A DNA stretch of 64,000 nt from Dipteronia dyeriana (GCA_032871835.1 CM065295.1:70488687-70552686), one strand, 5' to 3'; counted from the stretch's first letter, positions 1 through 11,897 are shown. A program made the numbers and translations. The notes: generated from the letters alone by a model not told the origin.

Positions 1-168
1 CTAAACAAAACAAACAAACAATGAAACAATCATAATCCACTTGTGTATAGTAAACAAAACTAACAAACAATGAAACAATTACAATCAACAAACTAAAGAA
101 CCTATGATGCCGAAAATGCAGTGGGATATTCGAACCTGGAAATTCGTCTACAAATCTATAGGAGACTG
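1..168. other. Short AT-rich repeat at window edge
   Basis: A motif close to aaacaaactaacaaacaatgaaacaat occurs twice, near positions 5-30 and 51-78, next to the 3' end of the decayed protease gene. No gene is visible. It is probably 3' flank of the transposon-borne gene that continues to the right. Confidence 0.4.
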
Positions 169-3100
169 TTATGGTACACTATTGTTATATATCTGGAATG
201 CCATATCTTTTCGAAAGTTGCTCATTTCCTTCTGTCGCCACTTCCAGTTACCCTTCTTAAAGATTAAGTCTCTGCATACTTACAAATAAAAACTCCACAA
301 CTACATTTGTCAACCTGCTGAGGGATCATTTGGTTGCTAGACACCGAAACAGTGAACATAGCTCCTCGTGGTTTTTCGCTCTTATTTGAAAAGAAACCAC
401 ACATGTTCATGATACTTGGCAGGAGTCGCCTCAGGTGCATTAGTTGCCTGAAACGCTCGACTTGAATTGATTTTGTCTTTGCTCCGGTTGGGTCAAATAT
501 GGTAATGTGATGGTCAAGCAAATCAACCTTGCATAATATCCAGTGACCATCTGGTTCCCCAACACAGCAGGGAACACACAACTGCATTCAAGCACAACCA
601 ACATAAACATTCATTAAACAAACAATATTGAACCACAACTGTGTGGGTTGTGTTTGATACAACCACATAAGACAACATTTGAATACCCAAAAAAATAGCA
701 CATATAACTCACTTGTGTATACAACCACCAAGGCTGTCCCCATCCCGGTCTGTTGCCAAAACCATATTCAATCCAATCATGCGGACATTGAAAAGCGAGT
801 GCATCGTAAGAAGATTCAGCTTCGTTGTCAATCTCAAGTATCTTTTTCCATGCCAAATTCAGTTTTGTCTGCAACAAACGTTAATGAAAAGTTGTAAGTT
901 GATGTTCATTGCACTCATATTTTTGCCAGCTACACATGCATGTTCTATACTTACATAAAATTCAGTGGAAAGTAAAACTAGGCTATGTCTGTAGTTATCG
1001 GGGTCCGATTCCCGCCTTTTTGCCAAGTAGCTCATGTATGCGTCCACGTGCTGATTCACAAAAACCAATAAATGAATACAAATCTAGAAAATGTATACAA
1101 TATATACAAAAAATTTAATACATAGCGAATACATACACAAACTATGAAATCAAAAAAATGTACACTTACGTTAATGGACAACCACTTCGTAGGATCTTCC
1201 AATTCCATAAAAAAGACTTGTCAACGGACTCCTCCGTTCCGATGTTTCGCCTGAAATCAATGTAAACAAAAAAAGCGTTGTAATATTGTTTATTACAAAA
1301 GTAAGGTGTAAAAATGATAGGTTTACAATGACATACCTTGCTGCTTTTGCTTTCTTCTTGAATTGATCATATTTACTCTTGTCTTGCTGTAGTTTCTTTG
1401 CAAATGCCCGGGTCGGGTCAATAAATGGAGACATGCAATACGCAGATCGGAGCCTAACTCGGATCGATCGATCCTTCTCCTCTGCGTAGTTGTAACCCAT
1501 CCAAATATCTCCACTTACCAAGCATGTGCTGCCTACCACCTTCTCCGTTGCGGGATCCACCTTCTCCGTTGCGGGATCCACCACCTCATGATCTCTAACA
1601 ATTGTATGTACCTCCTCCCTATCCAAGCTCGGATCTCTAACAACGGTCACCGGTGCTTACGACACCCAACAATCGTATTCACAAATATCCAAACGAGTAA
1701 TACATAAATAACATCTATGCATAAATATACCTCATGGTTGCTTTCACCTCGGGAAGACTGTATCTCCTGCACCAGGCTTCTAAGCACACATGGGAGGTGT
1801 GCCACCTCCCATTTTACCACAGCATCCAACACATCTAGAAGTGCCCTCACTGCCTCCAACAATTCGGTTATTCTAGCATCTCCATAAAGTGTACATTTAA
1901 ACACACTGGCACGTGTCATAGGAAAAATAATAAAAAGATAAAATTAAATTATACGACTATCATTCTAGTTCACTTACCTTAGATCGAGGCTCTTGTCGGG
2001 ATGACATATGGGGATGCGGTGGGAGAGGGGTAGGTGTATATCCCGGTGTATAGTCTACATGAGGGGTAGGTGTATATCCAGGTGTATAGTTTTCATCCTG
2101 ATCAAGCCTGGTGACTGGGACTGCTTTTCTTTGCTTCTTCTTCACCGATGTCTTTTTTTTTTTTTTTGTGTCTTCCTCTTCAATGCCCTTTGACTGGTGG
2201 CAACCCCATCATCATTATCACCATCACCAACAACTTCATCGTTACCATCATCCCCCTCGTCCAACAACTCATGCTTTTCCTTCATTTCCATTTCCACCAA
2301 AGGTATAAATTGCGGACCCTCCGTCATATTGTAGTCAACTCCAACCCAATAATCTGTTTACGCCTCATCATTTGTTGCATCCAAAACCTCCTTTACATCA
2401 GCCTGTAATAATGTGATAATATTTAGTAGTCTAAAATGTTGTAACCAATTTAATAAAGAAATAGTGTGTATGTGACTAATCCACCTTCTCACTACGAATA
2501 CTAGCTTCCAGATCTAAAAGCGTTTGCACAAAATTTCGCAGCCTCTTATGCATCGTCCAACGCCTCATCCTAGGCAGGGTGTCTTGTAATCTCATGCCAA
2601 ACCCATCGATCAACTTGTCCACAACCTCCATCGCCCATACCTGAAAAGAAACCTTAATATTTAATATATATTAATGCATGCAGCAGCCTCTTTTTTTGTT
2701 GATTAATATATATTACTTTATATGTTCCTAATTTTGTTATATATAATTAATTTAAACTTTTTAAAGGTATAGAGACAGAAATAATAGAATAATTATAGGA
2801 ACTAACCTCAACAGTCCACGGGAAACCGTATAACCGGTACCTGACCTTGTCATACCCTTTCTTTGAGTTTCTTGACCTAAAACCATGTCTCAAGTAATGC
2901 AGCATCATCTTGAACACATAGTGTCCCCATGCAAAACCATTGAATGCCTCCAAATCATCAACCAAATTAAAAATCCAAGGGGTGACTTTTTTATCAAATG
3001 GTTGACCAAACAATACATTGTTTGCTATCAGGAACAATGCCATCTTCAACGAATCATCGGCCTCCAAGAAGTTACCGGCTATAAATCGATCATAAACAGT

Positions 3101-3538
3101 GGACACCTTCAAATCTTCCGCTTCTTCGTCAGGCCAATATCTTTTGTGGATGCCGTTTTCATTGGCCACATAAGGAGTGTTAATAATTTCAGAGATTTTC
3201 CCAAACGGTAGGCCGGTCACCAAACAAAATTCTCTCTGTCCAAATCTTGCCTTCTTCCCACCAACCGAAAACCACAACTCGTTCTCGGATGCACCATCTA
3301 TCTGAATTTCCCTCAACAGTAAGCTGTGTACGATCTGAGCAGAGAACAACCAATTTGTAGGGTACTGACCGAATTGCTTGAAACAACTCGCCATAAAATC
3401 AGCTTGCTTCCCCTCCTTACGTATTATGTCCTCTATATTGCTTATGTACTTCAAACGACACCCAACGTTGATTAATGCTTCTTGAGTCCATTTATTCCTT
3501 TGGACCTTCAGAAACTGATCATAATCGATGTTCTCCTT
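169..3538 (-). pseudogene. Decayed transposon-borne Ulp1-like (C48) protease gene with DUF1985-like region
   Basis: Read on the minus strand, exons with GT/AG borders are visible at about 3538-2807, 2640-2485, 2402-1978, 1905-1731, 1650-1337, 1250-1170, 1050-955, 868-713 and 581-264. The first two give a DUF1985-like region (FGQREFCLVTGLPFG, then RLYGFPWTVE joined to VWAMEVVDKLIDG). The middle is acidic and Lys-rich with a TPGYTPTP repeat. The last exon holds the Ulp1/C48 triad: His in GHWILCKVDL, Asp in IFDPTG, Cys in DKCSCGVFICKYAE. Family members carried by Mutator-like elements (Kaonashi type) combine these two domains and are thought to cleave SUMO-like proteins. Damage: an in-frame TAA at 2358-2360, a frame change at the poly-T run 2153-2167, and an early stop at 264-266, while homologous-looking sequence continues in another frame to a TAA at 169-171. 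No start codon or transposase was found. Confidence 0.75.
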
Positions 3539-3589
3539 CTGTAAAATATAAAAAACGTGGCTTCACTTAAGTAAACTCACATATGCCCA

Positions 3590-4245
3590 ATTAAACAAAC
3601 CAACCATACACTCAATCCCAATTAAACACACCAGTTCATACCCAATTAAACACACTCATTCACAACAATTAAACACACTAGCAATAACAAACTAAACACA
3701 TCAATCATACCCAATTAAACACACCAATTCATATAACAATTAAACACATCAGTAATAACCAACTACACACACCAATCATACCCAATCAAATACACTCATT
3801 CACAACAATTAAACACACTAGTAATAACCAACTAAACACATCAGTCATACCTAATTAAACACACCAATTCATATAACAAGTAAACACATCAGTAATAACC
3901 AACTACGCACACCAGTCATACCCAATCAAATAACTAAACACACCAGTCATACCCAATTAAACACACCAATTCATACAAGAATTAAACACATCAGTAATAA
4001 CCAACTACACACACCAGTCATACCCAATCAAACACACTCATTCACAACAATTAAACACACTAGTAATAACCAACTAAACATATCAGTCATACCCAATTAA
4101 ACACACCAATTCATACAACAATTAAACACATCAGTAATAACCAACTACACACACCAGTCATACCCAATCAAACACACCAGGTCATACATAATTAAACACA
4201 ACCGGTCACAACCACTTAAAACACACCAATTCATACACAATTAAA
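3590..4245. repeat. Tandem repeat, about 140-bp higher-order period
   Basis: Short units rich in aaacacacca, ttcatacaac and cagtaataacc recur. The phrase caactacacacacca starts at 3760, 3900, 4002 and 4142, so spacing is 140, 102 and 140 bp; the 102-bp unit looks like an internal deletion. It lies where the first intron or upstream region of the decayed protease gene would be. Confidence 0.75.
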
Positions 4246-5095
4246 TCATAAAAAATGCACAATTTCACATCATTAACACACTGCAGTTCACAACAACTCA
4301 TTGACTGGACCCACAAACCATGCTAACTATTTTAACATGCAAAGCTAACACTAGATATAAAAAACACTCAAACACCAGATATGCAATCACAAGTTCAAAG
4401 CATTTTGTTCAAATCCCTGTTCAGACTTCGAAATCATTCACAGGTGAACGAAATCAATTTCTTAAAATCTCTGCTCAAATTTCGAAATCTATTCAACTGA
4501 AAAAAATTGTGGACCTTCAAATCTCTGTTCAAATTTTGAAAACTATCACAACTTAACAAAATTAATTTGATAATGTATAAATCAAAAACAATTTCGGATT
4601 CTATCAACCAAAAATACAAAAAAAATTGAAACCCTAAAGTCAAATGTAAAGAGGAGCTGCAAACCGTTGGTGACTGCGCGTCGTCGTCGTCGTGTCCGTC
4701 TTCACGTCGTCGTCGACTCGTCGTCGGTGGCTCTTCATGGTGGTCGTCGTCGGCACCGTTGCTCTATCGAAGTCGTCGGCTCTCGTCGCCACTCATCAGT
4801 CGCGTCTCGTCCTCGCTTCTGGTTTCTCTCATCTGCACGTCGTCGTTGTGTAGATGTCGCTGTCTCGTCATGGTGGTGGTCGTCGTTAGGTTGTCGGGTC
4901 TGGTCACCGCAATTGGTCGGGGGTCACGCTCGACTTTTTGGGTTTCTCACTAACACTAACAATGAACAACAATCAGAATGAATTTGAAGTCTCGTTTTTG
5001 GGTTTTTATGTTTTCAATTTGTTTTATTATTTTAATTCTTAACTAATTGATTTTGATTTTATTTTGTTTCATTTTTCAAGTCATTATAATATAAG
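4246..5095. other. Upstream flank of decayed protease gene; CG-rich tcg-repeat tract at 4675-4960
   Basis: Positions 4675-4960 are much richer in CG than their surroundings and full of tcgtcg triplets, with open frames on both strands that I read as by-products of the triplet repeat. Around 5094-5190 a phrase like gggtaattttgtcccaaaag followed by repeats of aaaacaataaa could be a degenerate terminal region of the mobile element. No supported gene. Confidence 0.3.
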
Positions 5096-5525
5096 GGTAA
5101 TTTTGTCCCAAAAGTGAAAAAATTGGTAAAAACAATAAAATTACTAATTTTGGATAAAAACAATAAACCCACTAATTTTTTTGGTTACTTTTAAAGTTCT
5201 CTAAAAAAAAAAAAATACTTTTGGGAAGTTTTAATCTAATTCTCTTTTTGTGATAAAGAAAATTAATATCCAATATTTCATTGTGATAGAGATGCATGCA
5301 TAATCTCAATATCCAGTTCCTAATACACCTAATATATGTAATTGTTCACTGCATTTAATTATTCTTATTTTTGAAAGGATCACTGTATTTAAAGAGAAAA
5401 TCTTCAAAAATTGAAGGCGCTCTTTTAGAATCCATTTAATTTGAACGGTGCACCATTAAGTAATGCATCAAACATTTTCTTGCATCAAACACAGTATCAC
5501 CACCACCACAACCACCAACTTCACC

Positions 5526-5535
5526 TATATAAAAA
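5526..5535 (+). promoter_or_regulatory. TATA box of UGT gene 1
   Basis: The string tatataaaaa lies 65-75 bp before the ATG at 5600, which leaves room for a short leader. It supports 5600 as the start rather than the longer open frame that reaches back to 5441 without an ATG. Confidence 0.6.
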
Positions 5536-5599
5536 CACCATATTCTCTCACTTTTATTCTCCATTGGTGTCGACCAAACTTTGTCTCTGTAAACCAGCC

Positions 5600-7045
5600 A
5601 TGACAATCTTAGGCAACATTGCTCATATCTTAGTGTTTCCATTCCCAGCACAAGGCCACATGATACCACTTCTAGATCTGAGCCACCAACTGGCCACTCA
5701 TGGCTTGACAATAACAATCCTCATCACCCCAAAAAACCTCCCTCTCCTAAACCCACTTCTCTCCAAACACCCATCAATCAAAACCCTAGTCCTCCCTTTC
5801 CCGGCGCACTCTTCCATCCCCGACGGCGTAGAAAACTGCAAAGATTTGCCTTCGAACTCCGTCGTTACTATGATGCATGCTCTCGGTGAACTCTACAATC
5901 CTTTGCTCGACTGGTTCCACAACCACCCTTCACCGCCGGTTGCCATTATCTCTGATATGTTCTTGGGCTGGACCCAGAAATTAGCCTGTGAGATTGGTAT
6001 TCGTCCAATCGTCTTCTCGCCTTCTGGTGCTCTTGCTTTGTCTGTCATTTTTGCTCTCTGGAGAGACATGCCCAGATTAAACGAAGTTCGTGATCGTAAT
6101 CAACTCATTAAGTTTCCGAAAATTCCGAAATCTCCAAAATACCCTTTGTGTCAAGTCTCTCCTATGTATCGTAGCTATGTTGAAGGAGACCCAATTTCGG
6201 AATTTATCAAAGATGGATTTCTCGGCGATATTGCGAGTTGGGGACTCGTGATTAACTCGTTTACTGAGTTGGAGCGGGTTTATTTGGATCATTTGGCTAA
6301 ACAAATGGACAGTCGGGTATGGGCTGTTGGCCCGTTACTCCCTTCTGCTGAGAAAACCACAGAGAGAGGCGGGTCAAGTTCGGTTTCGGGGGATGATGTT
6401 ATATCATGGCTTGACACGTGTCAAGATCAGAAGGTGGTGTATGTGTGTTTTGGAAGTCAAGCTGTGTTGAGCAATGAGCAGATGGAGAAGCTAGCTTTAG
6501 GGTTGGAGAAAAGTAATGTACAATTTATATGGTCCGTTAAAGCACCCAGTGCAGGTCACGTGGAGGGAAACTACGGCTTGATTCCTCACGGGTTCGAAGA
6601 TCGTGTGGCGGCTAGAGGACTTGTGATAAGTGGGTGGGCGCCACAGGTGTTGATACTGAATCACAGAGCAGTTGGTGCGTTTTTGACTCATTGTGGTTGG
6701 AACTCGGTACTTGAAGGGATCGCAGCTGGTGTGGCAATGCTTGCGTGGCCATTGGGTGCTGACCAATTTGTGAATGCTGGGTTGTTGGTTGATGACTTAA
6801 GGGTTGCTAAATTGGTGTGTGAGGGTGCAAAAACAGTGCCTGACTCGACTGAGTTAGCTCGAGTGGTGGCGGAATCGGTGAGCAGTGAAAGCCGAGTCAT
6901 GAGGGAACGAGTCATGGAATTACGTGAGGAAGCAATTAAGGCTGTTGAAAAAAGTGGGACTTCTGTCAAGGATTTGGAAGGATTGATCAAGCATCTTGGT
7001 GGATTGGAATCGGGAAAAGAGAATAATTTAATTATCAAAGAGTGA
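5600..7045 (+). CDS. UDP-glycosyltransferase, family 1 (UGT89-like), 481 aa
   Basis: The predicted enzyme transfers a sugar from a UDP-sugar to a small acceptor, probably a phenolic or flavonoid, in the cytosol. The single exon encodes 481 residues, normal for the family. The N-terminal acceptor half starts with HILVFPFPAQGHMIPLLDLS; His20 is the expected catalytic base and Asp119 (in IISDMFLGW) its partner. The C-terminal donor half has the 44-residue PSPG box from Trp346 to Gln389, including HCGWNS and ending ADQ. There is no signal peptide or membrane segment. The open frame extends upstream to 5441 but its first ATG is 5600, just after a TATA box. AATAAA at 7450-7455 is a possible poly(A) signal. 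Overall wording (VFSPSGALALSV, SDMFLGWTQKLA) fits UGT89 enzymes; acceptor and sugar cannot be told from sequence. It resembles the gene at 37637-39046. Confidence 0.95.
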   Translation: MTILGNIAHILVFPFPAQGHMIPLLDLSHQLATHGLTITILITPKNLPLLNPLLSKHPSIKTLVLPFPAHSSIPDGVENCKDLPSNSVVTMMHALGELYNPLLDWFHNHPSPPVAIISDMFLGWTQKLACEIGIRPIVFSPSGALALSVIFALWRDMPRLNEVRDRNQLIKFPKIPKSPKYPLCQVSPMYRSYVEGDPISEFIKDGFLGDIASWGLVINSFTELERVYLDHLAKQMDSRVWAVGPLLPSAEKTTERGGSSSVSGDDVISWLDTCQDQKVVYVCFGSQAVLSNEQMEKLALGLEKSNVQFIWSVKAPSAGHVEGNYGLIPHGFEDRVAARGLVISGWAPQVLILNHRAVGAFLTHCGWNSVLEGIAAGVAMLAWPLGADQFVNAGLLVDDLRVAKLVCEGAKTVPDSTELARVVAESVSSESRVMRERVMELREEAIKAVEKSGTSVKDLEGLIKHLGGLESGKENNLIIKE

Positions 7046-7930
7046 AATGTGAGTGGAATATCTTTTTATTAGTCTTGGTTATTGATTCTTTAATACTCTG
7101 ATATTACTCCAATGTTGGACCAGTAACGGTTCTGACGATTCAAGGTATTTAAAAAGTGACTCCTTTATTATCGAATAACATATTTGCTTTTTAGGGGAAT
7201 TATAAACCCCAATAATTTTTTTTTTTTATAGTGGTATGATATCGTGATCTTTCTTTCCGTATAAAGCCAAACTGTTGAAGACGAAATGTTCGGTTTGTTG
7301 TACAAGTTTGTGGAAGCTATCTAAACCTCGATAGTGGCAATATGCTTGTTGATTGGTTGACGTTTACTGTATATTGGTATTTCATGTTTCTATTGAATGT
7401 GCTCCGGTTTGTAAGAATGGAAGGTGCAAATTGACAGTCTTATGTGATGAATAAATCTTGAGCCTTTTATACCTATCTTCTATTTTCTTGTATTTTGCTG
7501 ATACATTATTAGCACCATTGTATATAAAAATGAAACATGATCTTCGGATTTACGTACTCTTCAATACAATATTAATAGTATTAGAAAAAAATGATGTCAA
7601 TTGCTACATAAATAAATTGACGTAAAATAAACAAAGAATAAAATTATAAATTAGTAGTTCCTTTTGAAGTCGAGATTAATGTTTAATACTATCTTTAAAA
7701 CATTTTATGTCCGTCCACCGGTATTATAGGTTAATCGGCGCTTGTTTTTTAGAATATAAAGACTTCTTTTTATCGTGGTAGTAGCATTTCAAAACCACAA
7801 TCGATCGGCGAATTAAGTATGCATGCACACTTCTCTCTCAATAACAAAACTCAATGCTTTTATATAGTAATTTATGTAATATGAATTTTTTTGGATGTTT
7901 ATTGAATGTATAACGTCTAATACTTATAGA
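7046..7930. other. 3' flank of UGT gene 1
   Basis: Contains the probable 3' UTR with AATAAA at 7450-7455 and then AT-rich intergenic DNA. No gene seen. The distal part probably includes the end of the LTR that begins at 8201 on the minus strand, but I could not place its boundary. Confidence 0.5.
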
Positions 7931-8318
7931 TGCAAAGTGTCTGTAAGAAAGGTCATGATTTAAATGAAAAACTTCATCTGTTTAGGATTGTATCTTTTCC
8001 ATTTCAAAAGACATTTCTTCTTAAAAACTCAGTGTCAATTCAAAAAATACACAAATCTTTTCATTACATATTACACCTTTTAAATTCATTCTATTTTCAT
8101 GTGGTTTTAGTTGTTGGAAACAATTTTTTATGCATATCAAATATGATTTCTCAAACAAATAAACATTAAATATTTATTGTTTTAGTATCATATTTCCAAC
8201 AATCCCCCATGAGTGAAAATTGGTACAACACCATGCACATAACAATGTAGACACTTGAGAGAGTTTCTTAAAGAAAGGTTATTGCATTATGATATGTAAT
8301 TTTTGGCCTTGAACCTTT
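7931..8318 (-). mobile_element. Copia C2, 3' LTR start and polypurine tract
   Basis: On the minus strand a purine tract ATGGGGGAT (8210-8202) is followed by TGTTGGAAATATG, a classic start of a Copia 3' LTR, at 8201. Bases 8202-8318 are the internal 3' tail of C2, which resumes at 17964 after the CACTA insertion. The far end of the LTR is not defined. Confidence 0.6.
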
Positions 8319-8544
8319 CACTACAACAAAATTGGCATATCATAGCATGAGATGAGTGCTATCATAGATAATAGATAGCATTTAATCTAACGCTATCGTA
8401 ATCAAAGCTATTAAAAGTCTACTATCAATTATAGCAATTTATGAATGCTACAATTGTGTTTTGAAATGCCATGACAAGTCCTTTAATAGTTTTTTTGTAA
8501 GTGCTACAATTTCTTTTTATTGCAGTCTTGAAAAACTATAAAAT

Positions 8545-8715
8545 ATGAGTAATACTACTTTACCTAAATTTGGTGTCTAAATCTAATACCTAAATGAGGT
8601 GGCAACACTTCATTCCATTCATTTAAATTGGATTAGATTTACATGAATTAAAAAAATGGACTAGATTGTTACCACATTATTTAGACACCAGATTTGGAAA
8701 AGTAGTATTACTCAT
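8545..8715. mobile_element. Palindromic MITE, family 'gagtaatactacttt', copy 1
   Basis: Inverted ends read atgagtaatactactttacc on the left and, reversed, atgagtaatactacttttcc on the right. Pairing continues through tttggtgtctaaat. The same AAAAT word lies outside both ends. A related copy is at 39446-39665. Confidence 0.7.
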
Positions 8716-9185
8716 AAAATATTGACTAAGTAGCTTTTCAAACTGTGGCTCTTCTTATATGCTATAAAATTTATTTTACTGCATTTTAAAGAAACTACAA
8801 ATTCTATAATGCTATTATTTTGTTGTATGAACGAAATATCAAATTCCAATAATGAAATTTAAAATTATCTAAAAATTAAATAAAAAAATGTGCATAAAAA
8901 AATTCAAGTCATTCCATTACATAACAAAAGAATTACATAGTTTGTGATATCAAAGTTCTCCCGTACAAAAGTATATGTCTAAACAAAAAAGTTAATCTCA
9001 AAATTCAATATTTTGTTTCAACAACCATTTATCTCCAACGTACGTCCAATTCAGTTTACAAAAGATTGTATCTCCATGTTCACCACCTGAGCAAAAGGAA
9101 AAAAAAACAGTATTAATAGACAAAAATTATTCACTGTCTCATTAAGGAACATAAATAGAAGGAAGTAAACATTATATACATTAAC
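8716..9185. other. CACTA subterminal region, no gene
   Basis: AT-rich DNA with several copies of words such as gctataaaat and ctacaattc. No coding signal seen. Confidence 0.4.
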
Positions 9186-9921
9186 CGGGCCTAAAATTTT
9201 TAATCGGGTAGGAAACTTGAATAAATTAATACCATAATTATATGAAAATATATTGAAAAATTAAGATCATAATAAAATAGTTTTTTTTAGATAATTTAAA
9301 ATAAATGGAACGTCTACTCAGATGAATTAAATAATTTTACATTTGAAAAGAAATAAAAACAAGAAAAATATTAAAAAAATAAATATTAATAAGAAAAACA
9401 ATCTGAATAATGAAAAAAAGAGAATAAATTCCAATCTAATTTTAAATAGGAAAGTTTGTTTTGCATTTATAATGAATTCAATTTAAATTTATACAAAAAT
9501 AATTTATAAATAACTGTTACTAGATAAGTTTTTAACTTTTTTATTCTTCAAATTATTGATTTATTGATTCTTAATAAATTAAAACTTTAAAATAAAGAAA
9601 AATACTAAGAATAAAATAAAACGAATCATAGTAATAGATTGACTATTTAATCCAATAAAGTATAATATGATATTTTAGGGTTTATTGATCGGATTTGTTA
9701 AATATGTCAAATTAAAACTATTATAAATAATAAAAATCCAAAATAATAGTATATAATTTAATATAGAATCAAATTGAATTTAAGTAAACACAAATTAACG
9801 GTAGTGAAGAAATTGACAAAGACAAAATAAAGAAAATAAAGAAAATAAAGAAAATGAATCAGAAAAGATGGTAAAATAAATAAGACATAAAAAATTAGAA
9901 ATAAAATCAAGTTAAAGAAGT

Positions 9922-9993
9922 ACCTAGATGAGACTGGAACCAAACACCCTTAGTTTAAAAATAAAGATCCACTACCAGCTATACTAGCAGTAG
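9922..9993 (-). other. tRNA-like segment, degenerate
   Basis: On the minus strand a box-A-like stretch (tagtatagctggtag) precedes a box-B-like stretch (ggttccagtctcatc). It is a diverged version of the better segment at 53144-53215 and is cut on its 5' side by the hAT-type insertion. It is not a functional tRNA gene by eye. Confidence 0.45.
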
Positions 9994-9994
9994 G

Positions 9995-10475
9995 TAGAGA
10001 TGTCCACGGTTCGGGTTCGGTTAAAAACCGTCGATTTCGGTTCCGTAAAATGACCTAACCGTAACTGTAATCAGAGTAGAACGGTTTGGTTCGGTTACAT
10101 AACTGCTGATTTAACAAGTACGATTCGGTTTCGGTTCGATTACGGTTCGGTTTCGATTGTTTTTTTTTTTTTTTGCAAATGAATTGCCATGTGTCACAAT
10201 TCTATTGGTTTTTTTAAAAATAAAATATAGCAAAACCAACGGTTATAACTGCCGGTTTTGAGGCGATTTTTGGGATTGGATAACCGTAACCGAACCGCCG
10301 GAAAACCGGTTTCCAACCGGTTTCGTAACCGACGGTTACGGTTCAGTTTCGAAACCGACGGTTAAGGTTCGGTTTCGAAACCGACGGCTACGGTTCAGTT
10401 TCGATTACGGTTTTAAAAGAACGGTTTCGGTTCGGTTCGGTTTCTAACGGTTTAACCGAACCGTGGACACCTCTA
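9995..10475. mobile_element. hAT-type MITE rich in 'cggttcggtt', 481 bp
   Basis: Terminal inverted repeats are TAGAGATGTCCACGGTTCGG on the left and, reversed, TAGAGGTGTCCACGGTTCGG on the right (one mismatch). Both sides are flanked by the perfect 8-bp duplication GCAGTAGG (9987-9994 and 10476-10483), the hAT hallmark. The interior consists largely of variants of cggttcggtt and its complement, so it can fold on itself. It has no coding capacity. Confidence 0.9.
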
Positions 10476-10529
10476 GCAGTAGGTCATTGTTAATTATTCT
10501 TAATAAATATGTATATATACAAGGAAAAA

Positions 10530-10668
10530 GTTTGGGTACTGACCCTCCAATAGGATGTTGCCACGTGGCAAAAACTTATTCACTTTTTAACATTTTTGCT
10601 TTAAGTTACGTGGCAACCAACTATTGGTTGGTCAGTATATCTGGGTGCTGACCGGTCAGTACCCAAAC
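10530..10668. mobile_element. Small MITE, family 'gtttgggtactgaccgg', copy A
   Basis: Ends are gtttgggtactgac and, reversed, gtttgggtactgaccggtca. The middle has the palindromic pair ccaatagg / ccaactattggttgg. The copy at 17222-17389 keeps about 30 bp more at the left end. Confidence 0.7.
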
Positions 10669-10769
10669 AATAAACTCTATACAATATATATATAATCAAC
10701 ATTTTTTTTAAAAAAAAATGAGTTAGGTCACGGGCCCTACCTGATGTCCATGTGGGCCCACCCCTGATA

Positions 10770-11892
10770 ATATAAATTGCTCGAAAATTTAAACTCCCTT
10801 ACACAAATAAACCAATGCAAAAAGATCTCAAAGCACCAATAAATACTTACATTCAAGTCTAATGTTTCATGATTTATGTTGTGTCTCATGCTATAAAATA
10901 TATAACTTGAGACTAAAATTATCAAGCAATATAAACAAATTTAACCTTATAAGAGTAGAAAGGAAAATAAAATACCTAAACTAAAGCTATGATATCGATC
11001 CAAAGTCAACTTGCAACTTGAGCATCTCGTGATAGAAGATTGGTTGGTACTTCTTCACCATCTCTTGACCTACAATGTAACCCTTCTTTACAATCGATAT
11101 TGGCCCTAGCAACTGAGCAAACACAATGTAAATACTGCACACATTATAAATTTTACAAAAACAATGTAACCAAACAAAGGAAAACAACTAGCAGAATCAA
11201 TCAAACAAACGAATTTGTGCAGTAAATGAAGCTAGCTTTTAAAACATCACATTGCACTAAATCAAAATGCTTCAAACAATAAAGATAACCAAAACCTAAT
11301 TAACAAATCCAAATCTAGTAAGCTACAAAAAAAAAGATTAAAAATTATAAAAAGATAAAAATTTCTCAAAAGAAAAAAAGAAGAAGATAACATTTTTGTA
11401 TTTAAAAACAATTATTGTCAAAATACAACACCAGTTACCCCCAATATACTGAAAAACTATAGTGTAGAAGGTAAATATGATAGTAAAGAACAAGACCCAA
11501 ATCACCAAATAAACATGAAAAACAAAACAGCCAAGATTAAGTAAAATTCGGTGCTACTTTGCAAGGATAATCATTATCTGTATATCAATTCAAGTTATAT
11601 TGTATTGTGTGCCATAAAAAAATACAAATAGACTTTAAAAAAAAACACATACCTTAAAACGCAAAATCAAGTGATATTGTACCTAATATTGAGAGAAAAA
11701 CAAATAGTAAAATGAAAACCAAAATTTCACATTTGGGTACTAAGACACCATATAAAGATGAAATTTTTTTTTTCAAAGAAATGATCATGCAAGATTAATA
11801 ACCGATTTAAAACTTGATTTTATGAGTTTTCGATACAAACGAGAGACCAAGAAACAAAATTTTGGTTGGAATTTGTTTAGTTGAGCTCATCT
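10770..11892. other. CACTA interior, unassigned; possible exon-like fragment at 10987-11120 (minus)
   Basis: The minus strand has an open stretch ending ...VKKGYIVGQEMVKKYQPIFY... then a stop at 10987, preceded by pyrimidine-rich sequence with AG that could be a splice acceptor. I do not recognise the protein; it could be a captured or transposon gene end. The rest is AT-rich and without signal. Confidence 0.3.
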
Positions 11893-11897
11893 AGCGA

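Larger units (their letters stand above)
9186..10769 (+). mobile_element. Repeat with tRNA-like segment, copy 1 (interrupted)
   Basis: This matches the copy at 52424-53320 from a left end ccgggcctaaaattttta to a right end ggtcacgggccctacct ... gggcccacccct. It is split by the hAT-type element at 9995-10475 and contains the small MITE at 10530-10668. Target-site duplications are not clear for this copy. Coordinates of both ends are approximate. Confidence 0.6.

Noticed and set aside
3590..4245. Possible CRISPR-like array
   Set aside because: Units are imperfect, without constant-length unique spacers, and the DNA is plant nuclear.
4667..4981. 104-codon Arg/Ser/Val-rich frame
   Set aside because: It comes from a tcg triplet-rich tract; an overlapping frame on the same strand is also open, and there is no domain or promoter.
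5441..5599. N-terminal extension of UGT gene 1
   Set aside because: The frame is open but has no ATG before 5600 and contains the TATA box, so it is promoter and leader, not protein.
10987..11187. CACTA transposase exon
   Set aside because: The open stretch has no TNP2-like motif that I recognise; left as unassigned.
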